From contig CACYDK010000004.1 in assembly GCA_902773155.1 (NCBI GenBank), positions 1 through 5,740 on the forward strand: a stretch of 5,740 nt of DNA. The letters run 5' to 3'. The notes under the pieces are model-generated. The model saw nothing but the letters and a program-made list of their open reading frames with translations, ran no database searches and was not told where the DNA came from. A program made the translations under genes and the position numbers. The DNA comes from an uncultured Ruminococcus sp. (GTDB taxonomy: Bacteria > Bacillota > Clostridia > Oscillospirales > Acutalibacteraceae). Positions 1 to 5,740 of the stretch are shown piece by piece. How positions within the stretch are numbered: the stretch's first letter is position 1; each line of letters opens with the position of its first letter.

Positions 1-2
1 TC

Positions 3-476
3 CTCTTCGGACCTGCGTATAAGGGAATTCCGCTTACAGTGACCGCGTCTATTGCAATCGCTGATAAATACGGGAAGGATGTAAAGTACTGTTCCAACCG
101 CAAGGAGATTAAGGATCACGGCGACAAAGGTATCCTGCTCGGAAGTCCTATTTCTGCGGGCGACAGAGTTGTTATTATTGAGGACGTAACAACAGCCGGA
201 ACCTCAATCAGGGAGACGCTTCCGATAATCGCGTCTCAGGCGGAGGCTGATCCGATAGGCCTTGTAGTTTCTGTTGATCGTATGGAAAGAGGCACTGGAG
301 AAAAATCCGCCCTCGCCGAGATCGAGGAGAAATTCGGACTTAAAACTACAGCTATTGTTACAATGGCCGAGGTTGTAGAGCATTTGTATAATAAGGAATA
401 TAAGGGCAAGATTATTATTGACGACGCCCTGAAAACCGCAATTGACGCGTATTACGAGAAGTACGGAGTAAAATAA
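3..476 (+). CDS. pyrE: Orotate phosphoribosyltransferase, 3' part (start lies upstream of the window)
   Basis: Orotate phosphoribosyltransferase joins orotate to PRPP to give OMP in de novo pyrimidine synthesis; it is a cytosolic dimer. The reading frame is open from base 3 to the TAA at 474-476, giving about 157 residues. It begins at the family motif FGPAYKGIPL. It then shows the catalytic loop NRKEIKDHGDKG (nucleotides about 99-128) and the PRPP-binding loop VVIIEDVTTAGTS (about 168-206), in which the paired acidic residues and TAGTS bind ribose phosphate. The block SVDRMERGTGEKSA further on also matches long-form (E. coli-like) PyrE. Members of this type are usually a little over 210 residues, so roughly 60-70 N-terminal residues are off the left edge. 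An ATG at 39 is internal and not the true start, because conserved sequence continues upstream of it. The gene ends 12 bases before the radC-like gene and is probably co-transcribed with it. Confidence 0.96.
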   Translation, partial: LFGPAYKGIPLTVTASIAIADKYGKDVKYCSNRKEIKDHGDKGILLGSPISAGDRVVIIEDVTTAGTSIRETLPIIASQAEADPIGLVVSVDRMERGTGEKSALAEIEEKFGLKTTAIVTMAEVVEHLYNKEYKGKIIIDDALKTAIDAYYEKYGVK

Positions 477-481
477 GAGGG
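475..481 (+). promoter_or_regulatory. Ribosome binding site of the radC-like gene
   Basis: AAGAGGG overlaps the pyrE stop codon and lies 7 bases upstream of the ATG at 489. It supports that ATG as the start and suggests linked translation from a shared message. Confidence 0.75.
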
Positions 482-488
482 TAGTATT

Positions 489-1181
489 ATGGCAGATAAC
501 GTTCACAAGGGGCACAGACAGCGTGTGCGGGAAAAGTTCCTCAGGGAGGGCTTGGATGTCTTTGAGCCTCATGAGGCGTTGGAACTTATGCTGTATTATG
601 CTGTTCCGTACAAGGATACAAACCCTATGGCTCATAAGCTCCTCGAACAGTTCGGCTCAATCTCAAGTATATTCGACGCTAAGCCCGAGTATCTTCGTCA
701 ACTCGGCTATTCCGATAACGTGATTTCGCTGATAAAGCTGATTCCGCAGATAAACAGGCTTTATATGACCGATAAATCATTAGTAAAGGATAAAACGGTT
801 AATTTCAACGAGTTGGGCGAGTATTTTATGCCGAGATTTTACGGACGTTCTGAAGAGACGTTGTATCTGCTTCTTACCGACTTTAAGGACAGAGAGCTTT
901 ATTCGGGAGTTATCTCGAAGGGCTCGATAAATTCAACTGACGTTCCTTTGCGCAGAATTCTTGAGCTTTCACTGTCGTATAACGCAAAATGCGCGGTATT
1001 GGCTCACAATCATCCGCGCGGCTCGATTCTTCCTTCGTCAAAGGATCTCGATACCACTGCTCTCATTTGTGAGTCATTAAAAAACATCAACGTAAGACTT
1101 CTTGACCACATTATTCTGAATGACAACGAATATTTTTCTCTGGCGAACAGTCGTTTCGCAAAAAGAATTTTCTCTCGATAA
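489..1181 (+). CDS. radC: RadC-like JAB/JAMM-domain protein (clostridial type)
   Basis: This is a 230-residue RadC-family protein, the usual family length. The N-terminal half (about residues 8-92) is helical and resembles the RadC helix-hairpin-helix region (for example LLEQFGSISSIFDAKPEYLRQLG in outline, 51-73), a likely DNA-binding element. The C-terminal half (about 105-230) is a JAB/JAMM domain. The metal-binding set H-x-H-x10-D is intact as His173, His175 and Asp186 within LAHNHPRG...PSSKD, and Glu123 aligns with the usual JAMM glutamate. The HPRE motif common in standard RadC is absent: the matching place reads DVPLRRI (151-157). I recall this alternative form in clostridial proteins. 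Despite the name, a DNA repair role for RadC has not been established; JAMM domains are otherwise metalloproteases or deubiquitinases. It sits between pyrE and uvrB with 12-base gaps. The family assignment is firm and the function is not; the symbol is by family. Confidence 0.9.
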   Translation: MADNVHKGHRQRVREKFLREGLDVFEPHEALELMLYYAVPYKDTNPMAHKLLEQFGSISSIFDAKPEYLRQLGYSDNVISLIKLIPQINRLYMTDKSLVKDKTVNFNELGEYFMPRFYGRSEETLYLLLTDFKDRELYSGVISKGSINSTDVPLRRILELSLSYNAKCAVLAHNHPRGSILPSSKDLDTTALICESLKNINVRLLDHIILNDNEYFSLANSRFAKRIFSR

Positions 1182-1185
1182 GGAG
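1180..1185 (+). promoter_or_regulatory. Ribosome binding site of uvrB
   Basis: AAGGAG begins inside the TAA stop of the preceding gene (1179-1181) and ends 8 bases before the ATG at 1194. The position fixes the uvrB start and favours translational coupling with the RadC-like gene. Confidence 0.85.
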
Positions 1186-1193
1186 AAACTAAA

Positions 1194-3152
1194 ATGGAAT
1201 TTAAGCTCCATTCCGATTATAAGCCGACCGGCGATCAGCCGCAGGCGATTGATGAGATCGTAAAAAGTATAAATGACGGAAACCGTCATCAGACGCTCTT
1301 AGGTGTAACCGGCTCCGGTAAAACCTTTACTATGGCGAATGTGATCGAGCGCGTACAAAAGCCTACGCTCATTCTCGCTCACAACAAAACTCTGGCGGCG
1401 CAGCTTTGCTCGGAGTTTCAGTCTTTTTTTCCGGATAACGCCGTTGAGTATTTCGTATCTTATTACGATTATTACCAGCCGGAGGCTTATGTTCCTACGA
1501 CCGATACCTATATAGAAAAGGACAGCTCCATTAACGACGAAATCGACAAGCTTAGACACAGCGCGACTCTTGCGCTTTCGGAAAGACGCGACGTTATTAT
1601 AGTCGCGTCCGTTTCCTGTATATACAGCTTGGGAGATCCTATCGATTACCGCAATATGGTTATTTCGCTTCGGCCGGGTATGGAGAAAAACCGTAACGAT
1701 TTAATTAAGAAGCTGGTAGAGCTTCATTACGAGCGAAACGACGAGAGCTTTACAAGAAATAAATTCCGGGTCAGGGGAGATACGCTTGAGATTTTTCCGG
1801 CCTCATCCAGCGAAAGAATAATCAGAGTCGAATTTTTCGGTGACGAAATAGATCGTATTTCGGAGATAAATCCCCTTACAGGCGAATTACTCGGAACGTT
1901 AAGGCACGCGGCGATTTATCCGGCCTCTCACTATATCGTTTCTCGCGATAAGCTTTTAGACGCTGTTGAGGAAATCAGGCGTGAGCTAAAGGACAGAATT
2001 GATTACTTTATTTCAAAGGGAAAGCTTCTTGAGGCTCAGCGTATTGAACAGAGAACAAATTATGATATAGATATGCTTCTCGAAACCGGCTTTTGCAGCG
2101 GTATAGAGAACTATTCGCGTATAATGTCCGGCAGAGCTCCGGGTTCGTCGCCTTACACTCTGCTTAACTATTTTCCCGATGACTTTCTGCTTTTTGTCGA
2201 CGAATCTCACGTTACTTTGCCTCAGGTTAGAGGAATGTACGCCGGAGATCACGCCAGAAAGAAAAGCCTTGTCGATTACGGGTTCAGACTTCCTTCGGCT
2301 TTCGACAATCGTCCGCTGAATTTTGACGAATTCTATGATAAAATAAATCAGGTCTGTTTTGTTTCGGCGACTCCCGGCGATTTTGAAAAAGAAAAGAGCT
2401 CGGTAATAGCTGAACAAATAATAAGACCGACTGGCCTTTTGGATCCTGAGATTTCCGTAAGGCCAACAGAGGGACAGCTCGACGATTTGATATCCGAGAT
2501 AAATACAAGGGTTTCCAAGGGCGAGCGCACGCTTATTACTACTCTTACAAAGAGAATGGCTGAGGATCTGACTAATTACCTGCTCGATATGGGAATCAGA
2601 GTGCGCTATATGCACCACGATATCGATACAGTAGAGCGTATGGAGATAATCAGAGATTTACGATTGGGAGAATTTGACGTCCTCGTTGGAATAAACCTGC
2701 TCCGCGAAGGACTCGATATCCCCGAGGTGAGCCTTGTCGCTATCCTTGACGCCGATAAGGAGGGCTTTCTCAGAAGTGAGAGAAGCCTTATCCAGACCAT
2801 AGGACGAGCTGCCAGAAACAGCGAGGGCTATGTTATTATGTACGCCGATTGCGTGACTGACTCTATGAAGAACGCGATTGTTGAAACTAACCGCCGTCGC
2901 GAGATTCAGCAGAAGTATAATGCCGAACATAATATAACTCCCAAAACAATCAAAAAGAAAGTCAGCGATATAATTGAAATATCAACTCATAAGGATGACG
3001 AATTCAAAAATATGCGACAGATGTCGCGAGCTCAGAGAGAAGAACTTATCAAGAGCCTTTCTAGAGAAATGCGCGCAGCCGCGAAGCTGCTCGAGTTTGA
3101 GCATGCGGCTTATCTGCGGGATAAGATAAGAAAACTTAGAGGTGAAAAATAG
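1194..3152 (+). CDS. uvrB: UvrABC excinuclease subunit B, complete
   Basis: UvrB is the damage-verifying helicase-like subunit of nucleotide excision repair: UvrA loads it on DNA, it clamps one strand at the lesion, then recruits UvrC for incision. The protein is 652 residues, a normal full length. Visible elements in order: Walker A GVTGSGKT (37-44); the tyrosine-rich beta-hairpin that threads DNA (about 89-115, [13 protein letters not shown], with Tyr90, 91, 93, 94 and 99); motif II DESH (336-339); motif [11 protein letters not shown] (391-398); motif IV around [10 protein letters not shown] (450-459); motif [14 protein letters not shown] (499-511); motif [11 protein letters not shown] (534-542); and a C-terminal UVR domain (about 611-648) that binds UvrC. 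Most UvrB proteins read SATPGPYE in motif III, so the Asp-Phe here is a small variant. All key residues are present, so it should be active. uvrA, a frequent neighbour, does not follow; the next gene is a topoisomerase subunit that overlaps the stop by one base. Confidence 0.98.
   Translation: MEFKLHSDYKPTGDQPQAIDEIVKSINDGNRHQTLLGVTGSGKTFTMANVIERVQKPTLILAHNKTLAAQLCSEFQSFFPDNAVEYFVSYYDYYQPEAYVPTTDTYIEKDSSINDEIDKLRHSATLALSERRDVIIVASVSCIYSLGDPIDYRNMVISLRPGMEKNRNDLIKKLVELHYERNDESFTRNKFRVRGDTLEIFPASSSERIIRVEFFGDEIDRISEINPLTGELLGTLRHAAIYPASHYIVSRDKLLDAVEEIRRELKDRIDYFISKGKLLEAQRIEQRTNYDIDMLLETGFCSGIENYSRIMSGRAPGSSPYTLLNYFPDDFLLFVDESHVTLPQVRGMYAGDHARKKSLVDYGFRLPSAFDNRPLNFDEFYDKINQVCFVSATPGDFEKEKSSVIAEQIIRPTGLLDPEISVRPTEGQLDDLISEINTRVSKGERTLITTLTKRMAEDLTNYLLDMGIRVRYMHHDIDTVERMEIIRDLRLGEFDVLVGINLLREGLDIPEVSLVAILDADKEGFLRSERSLIQTIGRAARNSEGYVIMYADCVTDSMKNAIVETNRRREIQQKYNAEHNITPKTIKKKVSDIIEISTHKDDEFKNMRQMSRAQREELIKSLSREMRAAAKLLEFEHAAYLRDKIRKLRGEK
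3138..3144 (+). promoter_or_regulatory. Ribosome binding site deciding the GTG start at 3152, inside the uvrB end
   Basis: AGAGGTG lies within the last uvrB codons, 7 bases before GTG at 3152. Stop and start share a base in the string TAGTG (3150-3154). No in-frame ATG lies near, and conserved sequence (RKRP at residues 24-27) begins soon after, so GTG is the best start. The overlap suggests that ribosomes finishing uvrB re-initiate on the topoisomerase gene. Confidence 0.8.
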
Positions 3153-5137
3153 TGGCAAAGAAGAAGGTTAACGTGTATAACGACGACAGTATTTCGTCCT
3201 TAAGCGGCGCCGACCGAGTTCGAAAGAGGCCGGCGGTAATATTTGGCTCCGACGGAATAGAAGGCTGTCAGCATTCGGTTTTTGAAATCCTCTCAAACTC
3301 AATAGACGAGGCTCGTGAGGGCTTTGGAAAGCAGATTCAGGTAACGCGTTATTCGGACGGCTCATATGAAATCGAGGATCACGGACGCGGAATCCCGGTA
3401 GGCTTCAACAAGAACGAAAACCGTATGAACTGGGAGCTTTTATTCTGCGAGATGTACGCAGGCGGAAAGTATAACAATAACAGCGGCGAAAACTACGAGT
3501 TTTCTCTCGGCCTTAACGGTCTCGGACTTTGTTCAACGCAGTACGCCTCGGAGTATATGGACGTCGAGATCAAGCGCGACGGATATAAATACTCTCTCCA
3601 TTTTGAGCACGGCGAAAACATCGGCGGGCTAAAAAAGGATGAGTATAAGGGAAGAGATACCGGCACAAAAATCCACTGGAAGCCCGATATCCAGGTGTTC
3701 ACCGATATAGATGTAAGCGCGGATTATTTTCTTGATATTATGAAGCGTCAGGCTATTGTTAACGCCGGCGTTGAGTTTGTTTTCCGCAATCAAAACGGCC
3801 GTAGCTACGACGTAACTATATTCAATTACACAAACGGTATCGAGGATCACGTAAAAGAACTCGTCGGCGAGGAAGGTTTATCAACGGTTCAGTATTGGGA
3901 AACCGAGCGAAAGGTCAGAGACCGTGCTGATAAGGATGAGTACAAGTGTAAGATCTGCGTTTCCTGCGCGTTTTCCAACAAAATCGCTCAGACTGAGTAC
4001 TATCATAATTCCAGTTGGCTCGAATACGGCGGAGCTCCGGAAAAGGCCGTTAAAAACGCATTCGTTTATATGATAGACTCATACTTAAAGAAGAATAATA
4101 AATATAATAAATCCGAGGGAAAGATCAATTTCTCAGACGTAGAGGACTGCCTTGTGATCTGCATTTCATCCTTCTCAAGCGAAACCTCTTACGAAAACCA
4201 GACCAAGAAGGCAATCACCAACAAAGGAATCCAGGAGGCGATGACCGAATTTCTTAGACACAGCCTTGAAATTTATTTCATCGAAAATCCCCTGGAGGCC
4301 GAGCGAATCGCCGCTCAGGTGCTGATTAATAAGCGAAGTCGGGAAAGCGCTGAGAAAACCAGACTAAATATAAAGAAAAACCTCACCGGAAATATCGATA
4401 TAACTAACCGGGTAGCTAAGTTTGTCGACTGCAGAAGCAAGAACGTTAACGAGCGCGAGGTGTTCATAGTTGAGGGAGATTCCGCGCTCGGAGCCTGTAA
4501 ACAGGCGAGAGACCCTGACTTTCAGGCTATCATTCCGATAAGAGGAAAGATATTAAACTGCCTAAAGGCGGATTACGAAAAGATTTTTAAGAGCGATATC
4601 ATCACTGATCTTCTCAAGGTTTTAGGCTGCGGCGTTGAGGTGAAGGCAAAGGCGAACAAAAATCTGTCCACCTTTGACCTCAATAATCTGAGATGGAACA
4701 AGGTCATAATCTGTACTGACGCCGACGTCGACGGTTTCCATATCCGAACCCTTTTGTTGACAATGATCTATCGTCTCGCTCCGACCCTCATTAAAGAGGG
4801 TAAGGTGTTTATCGCCGAATCTCCGTTATATGAGATCAATACCAAGGATAAGGTGTATTTTGCTTACGACGAGGTTGAAAAGGACGCTTATCTCAAGGAA
4901 ATCGGTGAAAAGAAATTCACGATCCAGCGCAGTAAGGGACTCGGCGAAAACGAACCCGAGATGATGAGCTTTACAACAATGAATCCTGCAACCCGCCGTC
5001 TGATAAAGGTTATGCCGGATTCGGCCGAGCAGACAGCCGCTATCTTCGATACGCTCCTGGGAGATAATCTCCAGGGTAGAAAAGAGTTTATCGTAGATCA
5101 CGGATCCGATTATATCGACCAGCTGGATGTAAGCTAA
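3152..5137 (+). CDS. Divergent type IIA DNA topoisomerase, subunit B (GyrB/ParE family: ATPase and Toprim)
   Basis: This 661-residue subunit should use ATP to drive strand passage together with the A subunit encoded next. The N-terminal GHKL ATPase (about 10-235) has RKRP (24-27), Glu45 and Asn49 for catalysis and magnesium, Asp76 in DHGRGIPV, AGGKY (103-107) and the lid GLNGLG (120-125). The transducer (about 236-410) carries the Gln350-Thr-Lys352 loop that reaches the ATP phosphate. The Toprim domain (about 436-555) has EGDSALG (441-447), with Glu441 and TDADVD (Asp523, Asp525) as metal ligands. Near the C-terminus is QRSKGLGE (592-599), followed by TTMNPATRR. The ordinary forms are DNGRG, GLHGVG, EGDSAGG and QRYKGLGE, so the protein departs from gyrase and topo IV at several near-invariant positions while keeping its catalytic residues. 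Length is normal for ParE or Gram-positive GyrB. I left the symbol blank because gyrase versus topo IV activity cannot be decided here; a topo IV-like role is my guess. Confidence 0.93.
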   Translation: MAKKKVNVYNDDSISSLSGADRVRKRPAVIFGSDGIEGCQHSVFEILSNSIDEAREGFGKQIQVTRYSDGSYEIEDHGRGIPVGFNKNENRMNWELLFCEMYAGGKYNNNSGENYEFSLGLNGLGLCSTQYASEYMDVEIKRDGYKYSLHFEHGENIGGLKKDEYKGRDTGTKIHWKPDIQVFTDIDVSADYFLDIMKRQAIVNAGVEFVFRNQNGRSYDVTIFNYTNGIEDHVKELVGEEGLSTVQYWETERKVRDRADKDEYKCKICVSCAFSNKIAQTEYYHNSSWLEYGGAPEKAVKNAFVYMIDSYLKKNNKYNKSEGKINFSDVEDCLVICISSFSSETSYENQTKKAITNKGIQEAMTEFLRHSLEIYFIENPLEAERIAAQVLINKRSRESAEKTRLNIKKNLTGNIDITNRVAKFVDCRSKNVNEREVFIVEGDSALGACKQARDPDFQAIIPIRGKILNCLKADYEKIFKSDIITDLLKVLGCGVEVKAKANKNLSTFDLNNLRWNKVIICTDADVDGFHIRTLLLTMIYRLAPTLIKEGKVFIAESPLYEINTKDKVYFAYDEVEKDAYLKEIGEKKFTIQRSKGLGENEPEMMSFTTMNPATRRLIKVMPDSAEQTAAIFDTLLGDNLQGRKEFIVDHGSDYIDQLDVS

Positions 5138-5142
5138 GGAGG
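5136..5142 (+). promoter_or_regulatory. Strong ribosome binding site deciding the TTG start at 5150
   Basis: AAGGAGG (running on into GG) begins in the TAA stop of the B subunit gene and ends 7 bases before TTG at 5150. It is the strongest Shine-Dalgarno match in the window and compensates for a weak start codon. The next in-frame ATG is codon 39, already inside the conserved cleavage domain, so TTG is preferred. Confidence 0.85.
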
Positions 5143-5149
5143 GGATTTT

Positions 5150-5740
5150 TTGGCTAAGAAAAAGAAAACTCCCAAATCTGAAGGAAGCTCTGTAAACGGA
5201 GTTATCAGAGGAGCGGGGGAGGTTGTTGAACAGCATATAGTAAGCTCTATCCAGGAAAACTTTATGCCCTACGCTATGAGCCTCATCCTTTCACGCGCTA
5301 TTCCCGAGATCGACGGCTTTAAGCCTTCTCATAGAAAGCTCCTTTATACTATGTACAAGATGGGGCTTTTGACCGGAGCCCGTACAAAATCCGCAAATAT
5401 TGTCGGAGCTACAATGAAACTCAACCCGCACGGAGACGCCGCTATATACGATACTATGGTGCGCCTTTCCAGAGGTTACGAGGCTCTGCTTCATCCATAT
5501 ATCGATTCAAAGGGCAATTTCGGAAAATTTTACAGCCGCGATATGGCATGGGCTGCTTCAAGATATACCGAGGCAAAGCTTGATAGGCTCTGCGGCGAGC
5601 TGTTCAAGGATATAGACAAGGATACCGTAGATTTTGTCGACAACTACGACAACACTATGAAGGAGCCGTCGCTGCTTCCGGCTACTTTTCCTTCGGTACT
5701 CATAAACTCCAATACAGGTATAGCTGTTGGCATGGCTTCA
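5150..5740 (+). CDS. Divergent type IIA DNA topoisomerase, subunit A (GyrA/ParC family), 5' part
   Basis: This is the DNA-cleaving partner of the preceding subunit; 197 codons are visible and the frame is open at the right edge. A lysine-rich tail (MAKKKKTPKSEG) comes first, then the winged-helix breakage domain from about residue 33. It shows RAIPEIDGFKPSHRKLLY (49-66), NPHGDAAIYDT (92-102), GNFG (122-125), and RYTEAKL (138-144) with Arg138 and the DNA-linking Tyr139. LPATFP (176-181) and TGIAVGMAS (189-197) follow, where Ile191 matches the DNA-intercalating isoleucine of GyrA. Compared with E. coli GyrA as I recall it, there is one residue fewer in the PDVRDG stretch, one fewer before NPHGD, and two more between GNFG and the RYTE motif. 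The quinolone-contact serine (Ser83) is Ala97, whereas Asp87 is kept as Asp101. The C-terminal domain, which would show whether a GyrA box exists, is outside the window. Gene order B then A, 12 bases apart, is typical of gyrBA/parEC. Confidence 0.93.
   Translation, partial: MAKKKKTPKSEGSSVNGVIRGAGEVVEQHIVSSIQENFMPYAMSLILSRAIPEIDGFKPSHRKLLYTMYKMGLLTGARTKSANIVGATMKLNPHGDAAIYDTMVRLSRGYEALLHPYIDSKGNFGKFYSRDMAWAASRYTEAKLDRLCGELFKDIDKDTVDFVDNYDNTMKEPSLLPATFPSVLINSNTGIAVGMAS

Noticed and set aside
387..392. TATAAT-like -10 hexamer inside pyrE, possibly an internal promoter for the downstream genes
   Set aside because: No -35-like hexamer sits about 17 bases upstream, and the string falls within ordinary pyrE codons for Tyr-Asn.
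204..635. 143-codon open frame on the - strand across the pyrE/radC-like junction
   Set aside because: It is antisense to two well-supported genes, has no recognisable protein motif, and looks like a by-product of codon use on the + strand.
2013..2618. 201-codon open frame on the - strand inside uvrB
   Set aside because: It is the longest antisense frame, but it lies wholly across conserved uvrB motifs and its translation shows no family features.
3152..5137. Possibility that the divergent B subunit is a decaying pseudogene
   Set aside because: The frame is uninterrupted for 661 codons, catalytic residues are intact, and a matching A subunit follows with a strong ribosome binding site.
5146..5151. 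Run of six T residues after a G-rich stretch, considered as a terminator or slippage site
   Set aside because: There is no inverted repeat before it. It is simply the spacer between the ribosome binding site and the TTG start, and no frame change is needed.
4826..5236. 136-codon open frame on the - strand over the two topoisomerase genes
   Set aside because: It is antisense to the C-terminus of subunit B and the start of subunit A, with no motif and no plausible ribosome binding context.

Overview
This window looks like chromosomal DNA from a gut-type Clostridia bacterium, most likely of the Oscillospiraceae/Ruminococcaceae or a related group. The grounds are the clostridial-type JAB/RadC protein, the divergent type IIA topoisomerase pair as I recall it from Clostridia, the moderate GC content by eye, strong AGGAGG-type ribosome binding sites and the use of GTG and TTG starts. 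The taxonomic placement is inference from protein character; no rRNA or marker phylogeny is available here.

Layout, all on the + strand: the 3' part of pyrE (orotate phosphoribosyltransferase, start outside the window, ends at 476); a RadC/JAB-family protein (489-1181); a complete uvrB (1194-3152); a complete GyrB/ParE-family topoisomerase subunit (3152-5137, GTG start overlapping the uvrB stop by one base); and the 5' part of the partner GyrA/ParC-family subunit (5150-5740, TTG start, continuing beyond the window). The gaps are 12, 12, -1 and 12 bases. Each internal gene has its own Shine-Dalgarno sequence, and I see no terminator or convincing promoter between genes, so this looks like one co-directional operon. 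There is no stretch of more than 12 bases without a gene. I see no RNA gene, mobile element, CRISPR array or substantial repeat.

How the genes fit together: pyrE makes OMP for pyrimidine nucleotides. UvrB verifies damage in nucleotide excision repair, and the RadC-like protein is a predicted metal-dependent JAB protein of uncertain role. The last two genes encode the ATPase/Toprim subunit and the cleavage subunit of one type IIA DNA topoisomerase. The part of most interest is that topoisomerase. Its catalytic residues are intact (Glu441, Asp523 and Asp525 in B; Arg138-Tyr139 in A). However, many signature positions that are nearly invariant in ordinary gyrase and topo IV are changed, including the ATP-lid histidine, the EGDSAGG glycine, the quinolone-contact serine and the spacing around the active-site tyrosine. 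It appears to be a divergent lineage rather than the housekeeping gyrase. I believe related pairs already exist in clostridial genomes under vague names, so it is probably under-described rather than wholly new.
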